A DNA stretch of 64,000 nucleotides from Eucommia ulmoides. Lineage: Eukaryota > Streptophyta > Magnoliopsida > Garryales > Eucommiaceae. The notes below the pieces were generated by a model. That model ran no database searches. It was not told the DNA's origin and saw only the letters and a list, made by a program, of their open reading frames with translations. Location: NCBI GenBank assembly GCA_016647705.1, contig CM028339.1, forward strand, positions 24,033,803 through 24,097,802. Reading direction: 5' to 3'. Positions 33,235 to 44,081 of the stretch are shown piece by piece. The translations under genes and the position numbers were made by a program. How positions within the stretch are numbered: position 1 is the first letter of the stretch; each line of letters begins with the position of its first letter.

Positions 33235-35183
33235 AATACTCCCAAACTTGGAATTTGGCTAGTTCTCGAGCCAAAAACACGCACGAAAATAAAAATACAC
33301 AAACTGAATTAAATAAGAAACAACCTAAAAACAATCTAAACATAACGAGATACGAGTTTTACATTCTTCTAACGGCCTATTTATTTTTGTCCCTCAACAA
33401 CCGCTAGTCATATCGAGTTCAGGTGGTAACACACATCATGAGGTTCTAGAATTTTGACATGAAATAATGGTGAACGCTATTCTAGATCCTGTAAATGTGT
33501 TAGTACTTGACTCAATAATATAACTATACAATGACCGGATTGGATTATCCCCCAACGAAATTCATGACTTAGACCGTGAATGACTAGGATTTCCATAAGC
33601 CGAATTGGGGTCTACTCTCCACTAATGCAGGTTAAGTAATTCGTAGAGATCATTAGGACTTGGTTCGGTTAAGGAATAGTTGGCCAAGGGTAATTTGAAA
33701 TAGAAAACGGGTTAATGTTGTTAACTTAACGTTACCTAAGGCTCAACGCTTGGTACATTCACTCTCGAACCCCCATAGAAAGATTGGAAACAATCTCGAA
33801 CATGCATTTAAGACCGATGTACTCACTTGTCAAAAAGAAATAGAAATAAAAACTGTATTTACATTTGATTCTTTTTTTTTTCTTTTTTTTCTTTTCAACG
33901 AACACACCCCCAAACTTATTTGATTTTTACAATTGAAGGGGTGTGTGAAATACAAACAAAAAACGATGAGTACTCAAACACTGAACTAATTAGAAGTTCT
34001 CCCTAAACCCAACCGCTCACAACAAGTAGCATTCATAATTGCTAATTTGATTCACTCAAATGTGCCTTTAAATTTAGCGATTCAGGTTTGGAAAAAAATC
34101 ACTGGCCATGGTATTAGTTTATGTGTTCTTAATTGAATTTGCATTTAGGCTTCGACAGGGTAACGATATTGCATGGTAGGCTTCAAAAGGCTCAAGCGAC
34201 AAAATGACTGCCTAAATCACGTCTCTTGAACTACTTCGCCTAGGATTTCGCCCCAAGCTTTCCCTCAAACAAGTTTTAGAATCCTTAATGTGTTGTCATG
34301 AGTTTGGTTAATCAATAATCGTCCTCAAATCAATTAAATAACTATACATTGAGTCTATGTGCCCATGCAAATTAAGATCTACAATAATTTTTACCAAAAA
34401 GCATAGTCAAGCACACAGAATCACACATGCATGGGTATTACCTTTGACTTCGAAAATAACCAGGGGTAATCTCATCATCGGGTAACGGCCCAGATGAACA
34501 CAAAACTCAACATATAACTACACACAAAAACATAAACACATTCTAACCTAAACACACATGCAATACGAGAAAAGAGTAACACATAAACTAACATACTACA
34601 TACTACACATCACTTCCAAACTTTAAACGAATAGTGTTCTCAGCGATCCCAATCATAAATCTCAACATATAAAATTTAAAGCATGCTGACGAACGGGGTT
34701 TAAAACACGTACCTAGGAGGCAAGAGGATCTCGCCTCCGTTTAAATTTGACGGAGATGGATTTAACTTATTTGACCTTGGGTTGTCTCCCAAGAAGCGCG
34801 TGGTTTAATGTCCTCAGCCCGACATTTTTAGAACGCCCTCAAGATTGGTAAGGTATTACACTGGATAGCTCAATCTTTCAACGAAATGCCTCACCGGCTT
34901 ATGTGCTTGGCCAAGCAACATAAAACGGTTTAGAATCCCGTCGAAAAGGATGCATCAATACCCAACAATCTAACATCGCCAAGTACCCTACATTGGAAAC
35001 AAAAACAAAACTACAAACAAAAATTATATACAAAATAAATGCCTAAAGTAAAATCAAGTCATTTACACATAATATCGACAATAACAACATCGCCAATCCC
35101 CAAATACGATACACTTGCTTCTCCTATCCAAAACTTAAGTCTCTGCCCGTTACCGTGTTTCTCTGGTAATAATAACAAAACAA
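33235..35183 (-). other. LARD-2 internal region, non-coding
   Basis: No open frame of note. Conserved landmarks shared with LARD-1 are a T/C-rich CTTTTTTTTCTTTTC tract near 33875, CCCCCAAACTTATTTGATT near 33905, and the block near 34766-34800. These suggest sequences needed in cis (packaging, priming or dimerisation), which is inference from their retention in two otherwise diverged elements. Confidence 0.6.
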
Positions 35184-35201
35184 TCCCCAGCAACAGTGCC
35201 A
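35184..35201 (-). other. LARD-2 primer binding site, tRNA-Asp type
   Basis: TCCCCAGCAACAGTGCCA on the + strand differs from the tRNA-Asp 3' end at three sites, all transitions. It lies six bases from the inner end of the right LTR, the same spacing as in LARD-1. Confidence 0.82.
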
Positions 35202-35207
35202 AAAACT

Positions 35208-36917
35208 TGGTAGGGGCGTAAGAATACTCCACTACTTACACTCACAAGTATACAAGGTCTAAGTTTTAGTATAGTGTGATCGTTAAGATCAGGTTATCGT
35301 ATCCACAGGGATTGGTGTCGTTACTACCGAATACCGCGTTTGTCGTGACCTAACTTTATCTAGGCAAAAAACAAATGTATTTAATTAATTAAACTAATAC
35401 TAATATAACCTAAATTAACTACGCTAATATGTTAATATGTTTTAGGGTGAAGAATTGCCTAGGGATTAACGTGTTTACAAATACGTGTTCGATTTCGATT
35501 TACTTACGTTTATGGTGTTCGACCTATTTGACAACCTCGGTACGTAAACTCTACCGCCACCTCTCCCAAGTGTAAGACGGGGGAATACATGACTTCGAGT
35601 CAACGAAGAAGTCCCCCTCAATGTCTTAACAACCGTAGGTCACGTGAGTCTCGCCCAGCGTCATTGATTGCACACAATCCAACTCCCAACCGGGTCATTG
35701 GATCATGCGTTGTATTTACCCTATCGACAATCTCCATTCTAAAACTCTTTCGCCACCTCTCCCAAGTATAAAACGAGGGATATAACACGACTTCGTATCA
35801 ACGAAGAAGTCTCCATCAACGTCTTAACGACCCTAGGTTGCTTGAGTCTTGCCCCAACGTCATCGATTGTCCACGATTCAAACCCCGACCGGGTTATAGA
35901 ATTGTGGCGTTTGTTTACCCTAATTCGAATGTGGGGTTTGTCAAAACCCCGTATTCTCCATTTAACAAACTAATCATGATAAACAAACAATACGATAAAT
36001 ACAATCAAACTACGAAGAACAATCACAAACAAAACACCGAAATTATCCAAACAACGTATTTATAAATATAGTGTTAATCCCTACTACAATCCATGTTTAG
36101 CTATGACCTTAGCCACATTTGCAATGAAATAACAATCTAAATATGATCACATGATCCTAAGACAAAGAAATAATGAAAAACAATCAAAGAACTTAGTCTC
36201 GTCCGAAGATAAACCGCTAAGAACGCTCAAAGATCGATTCGCCATCTTCTCCACTTCGGGATGTGAGCTCCACCTCTAAAACTCCTAAAACCTAGCCTAA
36301 ATATGGCCTAAGGTGCTCAAAAATGCAAGAGAGAGCGGAGAAGGGGGAGAAGAAGGGATATTTATAGCCAAAATATCCTAAAAATATCTTCAGACTGTGT
36401 AGAGGCTCACTATTGCGGCCGTGGGATTCAGCGCTGCAGCGGTGTGTAGGTCAGTCAGTTGATCTCCGTAGCGGTAAAGATAGTGGTGGCTTAGGAAGAA
36501 CATTCTGCTGGATTTTTGCCTAGGCGGTAGATTTTTTTCGCCTAGGCAGTGGGTTGTCAGTAGCCTACTTTTGTTTATCTGCTTCATTACCGCCGTGGCG
36601 CTTGGTTTCACCACTGCGGTGGTGGTTTGTCAGTAGCATTTTTTCTTTCTCAGAATCTTCACCACCACGGTGGTGGTCTGGATGCCGCAGTAGTGGGCTT
36701 GTTTCACAGTTTTGCCTCCGAGCTTGTTTTTCCACCGTTCTTCAATCGCTTTTGGTTCGATCTCATCGTTTTTGCTACAGTTTTCTATCTTTTTGCCCCA
36801 CACACCTAATTTATACAAAAATTAAGAAAACTAATTAAAAGGTAATAAAATACTATATAAACGCTCGAAAACTAACTTAATTCGGTTTGAAAATATGTAG
36901 GTAGATCACACCTATCA
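35208..36917 (-). repeat. LARD-2 5' LTR
   Basis: 1710 bp, TGGTAGGGGCG to CACCTATCA. It has the same 190-bp internal duplication (35530-35720, 35721-35925) and a GC-rich palindrome block (about 36400-36740, e.g. CACCACGGTGGTGG). The frames at 36390-36838 are by-products of that block. Confidence 0.9.
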
Positions 36918-38127
36918 GTACTTGTGGAGATGGGAGATGGGAGATGTTCCAGGGTTTGGGGATAGCTACTCTTTCAAGATCTTCAAGCCAATAGGTGCCT
37001 GGTCTATTTACTTTGGTTACCCGGTAAGGGCCTTCGCAGTTTGGAGCAAGCTTTCCTAGGAAAGCTTTTGGGTGATGAGGTATTACCCTCCGAAGTACCA
37101 GGTTGCCTATGGTGAAGTACCGAGGACGGACTGCATGATTGAATATTCGTGCCATCCTTGACTTGTAAGCTACTATCCGCGTCAATTCCTTGTCTTGTTT
37201 TTCTTTTAGCTGGTCCATTTCTTCTCGTATGAGTTTTTCATTTTTCACGAGGTTAATCGTATCATCTCTTATGGATGGCATCCCTATCTCCACTGGAATG
37301 ACAGCTTCAGTTCCATAAGTTAGGGAGAAGGGAGTTTCTCCAGTTGTAGACGCTGGGGTGGTACAGTGAGCCCATAATACCCCTGGGAGTTCTTCCACCC
37401 ACTTTTCTTTGGCATCGTCTAATCATTTCTTAAGCGCCTCTTTAATAGAATGGTTTGTCACCTATGCTTGCCTATTAGCTTGTGCATATGCTGGACTGGA
37501 CGTTCGATATTGAATCTTTAACTCATTGTACATCCAAGCTACTTTACCACTGGTAAAAGGTGTCCCATTATCATAAATGAGAATCGCAGGTATGCCAAAA
37601 CAACATACGATGTTCTTCCAAAGAAAATTCTTTACTTCGTTCTCTTCTACTATTGTGAATGCTTCTGCTTCAACCCATTTGGTGAAATAATCAATTACTA
37701 CCAATAGGTATTTTTTATTTCCAAGTGTTGGTGCAAACGGACCCAACACATCCATCTCCTATTGAGTATATGACCATGGGCTGGTTATCGCAGTTTGTTG
37801 TTGAGAAGGAACTTTGATATCATTAGAGAATCGTTGGCATTTGTCACACTTTCGAACATACTCTTGCGCGTCAGTACGCATGGTTGGCTAGTGATATCCC
37901 ACTCTCAGTACATTGTATACCAAGGTTCTACTCCCTTGGTGGTTCCCACAAACTCCTTCATGTATTTCTTGCAGGACATAATTTGCTTCTTTTGATCCTA
38001 AACAAAGCAACAATGGTAGGGAAAAATATCGTCTAAACAATTTATCATTGGTTAACACATACCTTGACGATTCGTATAAGACTTTTCTGGCAGTGTCTTT
38101 GTCTTCTGGTAGGACCCCCTCTTTCAA
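36918..38127 (-). pseudogene. Tat integrase
   Basis: The N-terminal zinc-binding region lies at about 37950-37790 (HEGVCGNHQGSRTLV; the second half, with the Cys pair, is degraded). The catalytic core has Asp in MDVLGPF, DYFTKWVEAEAF, and the second Asp in IYDNGTPFTSGK. The third catalytic residue, expected after QANRQA, is a TAG stop at 37462-37464, as would arise from a Glu GAG codon. The C-terminal part at 37398-36925 has WVEELPGVLWAHCTT, TPFSLTYGTEAVIPVE and a GPYRVTKV segment typical of Tat integrases. A frameshift and stops near 37400-37460 and 37790 break it. Confidence 0.9.
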
Positions 38128-38158
38128 GTACTGGACTATAAGGGTTTATCCAGCTGGC

Positions 38159-38692
38159 CTACATCCGCACATTGGCTAATTGGGGCGACAATAGATGGCT
38201 GACCAAGGAATTCCACAAGTTCTGATTTCTGATATCTGCCCCCAAAGTAGAGGCTAATACAGACAAGGCATCTACCCTGGTGTTCTCAGCCCTTAGGATG
38301 GCTTCAAAGTTGCAGCTCTGGAATAGGGAGGTCAACTCTTTCACTTTTTCAGCATAAAGTCGCAACTTTCCACCATTTATGATGAACAACCCATTAATTT
38401 GATTAACTACCAGTTGGAAGTCTGACCTCACCTCCAAATGCTGGGCACCCATCTTTCTTGTGAGAGTTAACCCAATAATTACAGCTTCGTATTTAGCTTT
38501 ATTGTTGAAGGTCTGACAAGAAAGTTGTACTGCTTTTTCAAGTTGATCTCCCTCGGGCGTTTGCAGGACTATTCCTACACCACTCCCCTTCATATTTGAA
38601 GCACCATTAACCCATAACTTCCATGGAGAAATAGATAGGGAAGTCACTTCTTCGTTCAATTGAGGGGTCCGTTCAGCAATGAAGTCAACCAA
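38159..38692 (-). pseudogene. Tat second (archaeal-type) RNase H
   Basis: An open frame of 177 codons reads the second RNaseH domain of Tat elements. The first acidic position is Asn instead of Asp (LWVNGASNMKGSGVG). Glu in NNKAKYEAVIIGL is kept, Asp in EVRSDFQLVVNQING is kept, and the last acidic site in NTRVDALSVLAS is kept. The first change is a G-to-A type transition. It is preceded by the ordinary RNaseH. The protein would have degraded the RNA strand or matured the primer; with the first Asp lost it should be inactive. Confidence 0.9.
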
Positions 38693-38698
38693 AGCTTG

Positions 38699-40000
38699 TC
38701 ATTTGATTACTGCCCTAGGCTTGTACTTAATGAAGAATTCACCTAGTTCTATAGCCCATTTCATAAGGTGACCAGAAACTTCTAGTCTGTGCATTACTGC
38801 TCGGAGTGGGTATGAGGTCAGCATATTAATCACATGTACCTGAAAATATGGTCTAAGCTTTCGTGCGGCAGTTACCAGAGCCAAAGCCAACTTCTCTAAC
38901 TCCATATAACGAGTTTTTGCTGGAACCAATGATTTGCTGATATAGTACACTGGTCTTTGCCCTCCTGCGTGTTCTTAGACCAATGCAGCACTCACTACTT
39001 TAGGTGTCACTGCCAAATAGAGGCTCAGCTCTTCTCCTAGGTTTGCTTTGGCCAAAGTCTCCACTAAGCCCAAGTATTCTTTGATGGATTGAAAGGTGCA
39101 CTCACAGTCATCATCCCACTAAAAGGTTTTATTTCCCCTCAAAATCTTGAAGAAAATAGCACACCTATCAGTAAATTTTGAGATGAATCTGTTCACCGCC
39201 ACTAATCTACCAATCAACACCTGGACTTCTCTTATAGTTGTAAGAGATTTTAGATTTTTGACAACTTCTATCTGCCCAGAATCCACCATGATGTCGGACT
39301 GGTTAACCACAAAACCCAGGAACTTACCGGACGTGACACCAAAAACGCACTTTTCAGGGTTCAACTTCATGTTATACTTTCTTAGAACAGTAAAAGCCTC
39401 TGCTACATGGCTGAGATAATCCTCCTGCCTGGAGCTTTTGACGAGCATATCATTTATATAAACCTCCATGGTGGCTCCAATTTGATCTTGAAAAATGCGA
39501 TTCACCAACCACTGATAAGTGGCTCCTGCATTTCTCAATCTAAATGGAATTACCTTATAACAGTAAGTACCTTTTGGCGTAATGAATGACGTACCTTCCT
39601 CATCCTGTTGATCCATACGAATTTGATTGTAGCTTACATAAGCATCCATCATGGTCAAGCGTTGGTGCCCAATTGCAGCATCGACCATTTAGTATATCCT
39701 CAGCATCCGATAGTAGTCTTTCGAATATGCTTGATTAAGATCAGTGAAGTCCACACACATTCTCCACTTTTCATTCTTCTTCTTTACTAGAACTGGATTG
39801 GCCAGCCACCTTGGGTACATCACCTCCCTGATGTGGCCAATGGAGAGTAGTCTCTTCACTACGGCTTTAATCACTTGCTCTTTCTCAGGACTAAAAGTCC
39901 TCCTTTTCTTCCAGACAGGAGGGTATGACCTAGAAATAACCAGGCGGTATACCGCAATGTCTAGATTGATTCCCTTCATATCTTTTGGAGCCTAGGAAAA
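38699..40000 (-). pseudogene. Tat reverse transcriptase and RNase H
   Basis: The RT blocks are in order: FSPEKEQVIKAVVKRLLSIG, PRWLANPVLVKKKNEKWRMC VDF, then DAYVSYNQIRM, TPKGTYCYKVIPFRLRNAGA and the active site VYINDMLVKS, where YxDD has become YIND (codon 39452-39454, Asp to Asn). The thumb and LNPEKCVFGVTSGKFLGF follow. The RNaseH at 38950-38699 has YISKSLVPAKTRYMELEKLA and ARKLRPYFQ. Stops interrupt the linkers near 39690, 39120 and 38965. With the catalytic Asp lost the enzyme cannot be active. Confidence 0.92.
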
Positions 40001-40357
40001 AACATCTAGGTTCTTTTAGAACAGCTCACTGATCTCTTTGACCTCAGTCTGGATTAATGATCCTCTAATCATAAGCTTCTGAGCCCCTTCATTAAAAGTG
40101 ATCTGTTTCACTTGCTCAGCAGGCTGGATTACACTTGCGTGTTCCCTGAAATCGTCAATTTCTTCTATTGAGCTTGTTGGCGGAACTTCTCCCTGGACCT
40201 TCTTTGATTGCTATAAGGGCATATTCCTGCCCTTTATTTCTATAGAAAAATATTTCCTTGAGGCCACTTGGTCACCTCTTATCACAGCCACATAACAATC
40301 CCTTGCGTACTTGACACACTGATGGAACGTTGATGCAACAACCTTCATTGCATGTAA
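40001..40357 (-). pseudogene. Tat protease-RT linker
   Basis: Minus-strand pol linker sequence between the protease and RT blocks, broken by stops at about 40010 and 40212. It contains no domain I can name. Confidence 0.5.
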
Positions 40358-40690
40358 TCATGGACGCCCAAGGATTGCATTATAAGGTGATGTTGAATCC
40401 ACCACCATGAACTCCAACGCTTTCGTGTATCCCTGTTCTTCTTTGTTAGAGGTGACGGATAGAGTGATCTTTCCACATAGCGATATGAGATTGCCATTGA
40501 ATCCTACCATAACAGTTTGCGTGGAACTAACGTTAGAACTTGGTATTCCCATCTGCTTCAGAGTAGTGACAAAAATAATATTAGCAGAACTACCATTATC
40601 GATCAGTATCCGTCTTACCTGGAAACTGGAGATCCACAGAGTAAGGACCAATGCATCCTCATATAGGTAAACAACCCATTTGCAATCCTC
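40358..40690 (-). pseudogene. Tat aspartic protease
   Basis: The aspartic protease signature reads RRILIDNGSSANIIFVTTL, with Asp in place of the usual D-T/S-G centre context (IDNGSSAN is the normal form in this lineage). It is followed by MVGFNGNLISLCGKITLSV and the conserved end DSTSPYNAILGRP, which precedes RT in Tat elements. It would cleave the Gag-Pol polyprotein. The frame is open over 97 codons. Confidence 0.88.
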
Positions 40691-43380
40691 TTCCTAAAAA
40701 GTAATTATTAGTCCCAGATTTATTTTCATCACCATTGCTTCTCCGAAGCATCATTCCAATGCTGTTTCGCAGAACTTTCTCTTTCGTTCTCAATTCGACT
40801 CTCCAGTGGTTGGCCCAACAGAATTTATCATAAAGATTACTTCACGATTCTCTCTGGGATGCTCCTCTTTCTATTCTTTCTCGCGATGTTCCTCACATCA
40901 GCCTTCATTTCTGGGTCCTTTCTTATCCCTTGGGCATTCTTGTAGGTACTCACGTAGCTAACCCATGTCAACTAAACGTTTGATCTCTTTTTTGAGCTCC
41001 CAGCAGTCGTCCATATTGTGACCATGATTGATGAGTGGTTTATTTACCAACAAATAAAGTAATTTTAGATTCAAATATTTGTGTGTTTTTAAGTAATTTG
41101 TTAGTTTAATGTGATTTTATTTTATTTTATAGGTTTTTGAATAAATGGGTGAAAAGATGCAAAGTCGGTACAGGTGTTGTAACTTCAAGGCCATTTTAGA
41201 CAATGATGCAATTCGATTTTGGAAATCCTCAAAACATGTAAGTTGTATATATTAGTATTATCGTTCCATAGGTTTTTTAATCACCTCAAATGGAGTTTAG
41301 ACGAGAAAGTTAAGGGCAAAAAACCATTGCTGCAGCGGTGGCCTTCACCGCTGCAACGATGAAGCGTCAGTGAACCTACTGACTTTCCACCGCTGCAGCG
41401 ATGGGAAGTCAGCTGGTAAAGATATTTCTTGATATTTTTGAAATATTTTGGACCCCTACTTGATCACCTCTTTTCCCCCAACACTTAGGGACGTTTTTTT
41501 TGGGAGTCTTGAAAGCTCCAAGACAATACCAAAGGGAGGAGATCATCAAATTGAAGAAGAGGGAACAAGCTTAGAGTGGAAATCACGGACGTGGAAGCAT
41601 TGGTTCTTCAGATAACAGCTTTTCTCCTTTGTTTCTCTTCTTATTTCTTAAACTTTTGGTAGTTTTGATCATGTTTAGCTTGTTTGTAGTTGAATATTGG
41701 GTTATGACCATGTATAGCTAAACATATATTGTCTAGGGTTTGATTGAGTTCATGAAAATGTATCTTGAATAAATTGATGTTTTGTTAATGGTTGTTCTTC
41801 GTTATCCGATTGTGCTTATCGTTCTTCCATTTTCTTTATATGCTTGTTATGATATATGGAGAATACGGGGTTTGACACTCGGGGGGAAGTAACCTCGGAT
41901 TCGAACTAAGGTTTAAACACAACATGACGATCTAATGACTCAGGAGAGCATTAAAAAGTATACAATCAGTGAGGTTGGGACAAGACTTATGTGACCAAGT
42001 GTCATATAGACACTAGACGAGGACGTCGGCGTTCACGCGAACTTGCATATTCATTCACTTTATACTCAGGAGAGGTAGTCAGTGAGATTTTGATACCTAG
42101 ATTGTCGAATAGTTTGAATGTTGTTAATGTAAACTAGATTAAATCGAACACGTTTAAGTGGATAAAGTTAATCCCTAGATAATATTTTCCCATAAATGTC
42201 ACTATTGGTATTATAGTTTAATTAGTAAATTAGTTTAGATTTATATTTCTAAAAAAACAAAAACCAAAATTGGATTGCCTAGATAAAATTCAATTATGAT
42301 AATCGTGGTACTTAACAACAATTTAATCTAATTCCTGTGGATACGACAACCCTACTCTCCCTATTCTATTAAAACTTGACTCGTACACTTGCGGTAAAAG
42401 TAGCGACGTAATATTCCGCTACCAATGATCCCTAATGAAATCACAATACTTGAACCTATTCTTCATGTTGGATTTAATAGTTTACCTGGGAGGCCACTGA
42501 ATTAATTCTGAGGCGCGTATCTCATGCAAAATTCTTGAGATCGACATTCGCAGACCAGGTAAGTTTGGCTCTTGATGAGCTTCTGATCTAGAATTCGAAC
42601 TCCTAGCTCCATCTTAACGCCTGTCTATTGTGCTAGCTTTTGCTTTGCCACCATCCTTCTCACTCTATCTGGGGTAATCTTTGAAAGATCCCCTGCCTTC
42701 CCTGGCCAACTTAACGTCCTCCAATTTCATGTAGGGTTTGGCTTTTTCCATCAGCTTTAACATCCTCTGGGGACTCTTCTTGGTTGAAGAATCTTAAAAA
42801 CGGCCAGGGCGCAACCCAAAGGTGAATGCATTAATGATGAGGTTGGTATCACAACCCTCAATACATGTTAACTCCTCATTGAATCGACTCATATACTGGC
42901 TCAGAGTTTCTCCTTTCTCTTGACGCAAGGCGAGCAAGAAATCAGGACCATTCATTAACCTTTGACAGCTTATGAAATGGTTGATAAACATCTTTCCAAA
43001 CTCTTTGAACGACGTGATAAAGTTTGGAGAGAGCGTATGCAACCATTCGAGGGCTAGGCCCTTCAAAGTGGTAGCGAAAGCCCTGCAGAGTGTGGAGTCG
43101 CTTAAACTATAAAAATTCATTACGTGCTTGAACTAGCAGATATGGTCCACAAGATCTGCTCTCCTATCGTACTTCTCGAATTTTGTGGGATCAAACATTT
43201 GAGAGAGCAAGACGGCTAGAATATCTAGTGAGAAAGACAACTTTATGGTTTGTTGCTGGGGATTGCGACCTACTGCCAGTAATTATCCTTGTCATGTACT
43301 TGATCGTTTTGACCATCTTTGCAGTAAGAGCATCAATATTTGCATCACTGTTTAGCACGGTTGGTAGAGAATTAGTCTGA
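40691..43380 (-). pseudogene. Tat gag, interrupted by a solo LTR in its zinc knuckle
   Basis: From about 43380 to 42800 the minus strand reads an N-terminal segment, then HVMNFYSLSDSTLCRAFATT region, LEWLHTLSPNFITSFKEFG, CQRLMNGPDFLLALRQEKGE and YMSRFNEELTCIEG, the Retrotrans_gag block. Stops lie at about 43137 and 42795. At 42430 the knuckle begins (KYCDFIRDH) and it resumes across the solo LTR at 41028 with HGHNMDDCWELKKEIKRL, giving a C..HGHN...C finger. The rest (41020-40691) is degraded. The usual His after CDF is Ile here. Almost no leader remains between gag and the 5' LTR. Confidence 0.88.
41029..42424 (+). mobile_element. Solo LTR in the Tat gag
   Basis: 1396 bp, TGATGAGTGG to CGCTACCA, with a perfect target duplication ATGAT (41024-41028, 42425-42429). 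It is closely related to 20524-21866 in layout: AAATATTTGTGTG, the palindrome block at about 41325-41405, the GGTTTGACACTCGG segment near 41869 and the GCGGTAAAAGTAGCGACGT end. Excising it with one target copy restores the Gag zinc-knuckle frame exactly. Confidence 0.93.
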
Positions 43381-43388
43381 ACCCCCCA

Positions 43389-43985
43389 TGCGGTTCACCT
43401 TCCTCATGTTACCTGGAAAACTGTGAGTTCTAATGGGAGACATCAGTGTGATTCCAACCAAAGAACCTCCGGCACAAGAATAAGTTAATCTGGTATATGG
43501 AGAAAATTATACACAGATTGAATTGTAAATATTACCAGTGATATCTACCATTTTTATAGGTTCATAGATATGTTATCGTTACTTTGGAGAGGTCGTCAAC
43601 TCCTTGATACGCTCCTAACGGCTTGGATAATAACCAATATCCCCTTGATCTCAAAGGAGATCTCTGTAACGGTTTCCATTAATTATGGGCCGTTACAATC
43701 AATCTAGATCATCTCCACAAGGTTAGGGAAGTCGTTCAGGTTGGGCTAACCTATTTGTTCCTTGGCCTTTAACACTGTGGGTTTGATATACGAAAATATG
43801 GGCCTCCTTACGGGGCCGTTAGTCTTGCTCAGAAGACCGCCGAAGCTATTACTTAGGTGGGCCTGTCATGCTTCGGTCCAGATAAGCCAATGGGTCTGTC
43901 TGTTATAGATCAAAATTCATACCCAATCCGACCTGTTTAAGACTAAATGCCTATGTCAATTACGAGCGGGAGTTTTCCCATATCA
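43389..43985 (-). repeat. Tat 5' LTR
   Basis: About 597 bp, against 639 bp for the partner; most of the difference lies at the gag-proximal end. The outer end ...CCCATATCA is followed by the AAATA duplication. A minus-strand TGGGGGGTTCAG adjoins the inner end at 43390-43379 and may be the primer site, but I cannot match it securely to a tRNA. Confidence 0.88.
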
Positions 43986-43990
43986 AAATA

Positions 43991-44081
43991 TAATAATATT
44001 GCTAAAGAATATGAAAACTTCCACTTTGTGCTCTAGAATGTATTCCCATGTTGCTACTTCCACTTCATGCTCTTGCCTGCA
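43991..44081 (-). repeat. Chromovirus 3' LTR, second part
   Basis: It continues the LTR after the Tat element. It holds two tandem copies of ACTTCCACTT(T/C)(G/A)TGCTCT, as does the 5' LTR, where the copies are at 48472-48500 and 50476-50507. Confidence 0.72.

Larger units (their letters stand above)
31524..36917 (-). mobile_element. LARD-2, non-autonomous LTR retrotransposon inserted in the Tat element
   Basis: LTRs of 1711 and 1710 bp flank 1973 bp of internal sequence, bounded by a perfect target duplication GTACT (31519-31523, 36918-36922). On the minus strand the primer site follows the right LTR, so the element reads right to left. No gag, RT or integrase is seen. It shares non-coding blocks with LARD-1 (the GGGAGGCAACCCAAG block, the CCCCAAACTT block near 33908, and the CCTAGG/CCTCC segment near 34720). 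The outer left end has TA instead of TG and the inner left end TA instead of CA. Confidence 0.92.
22202..43985 (-). mobile_element. Tat-lineage Ty3/gypsy retrotransposon with antisense extra ORFs
   Basis: It is bounded by LTRs with TGATAT... and ...TATCA ends and a perfect 5-bp target duplication AAATA (22197-22201, 43986-43990). On the minus strand, in order, are gag, protease, RT, RNaseH, a second archaeal-type RNaseH, and integrase. The second RNaseH between RNaseH and integrase is the hallmark of the Tat (Ogre/Retand-like) lineage. Between integrase and the 3' LTR, two extra reading frames run on the opposite strand. Four later insertions add about 10.8 kb, so the original element was about 11 kb. 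It is broken by stops and by changes at catalytic codons. Confidence 0.92.

Noticed and set aside
36918..43380. Endogenous pararetrovirus
   Set aside because: Presence of integrase, LTRs with a 5-bp target duplication and a second RNaseH identify a Tat LTR retrotransposon; no movement protein or coat protein of a caulimovirus is seen.
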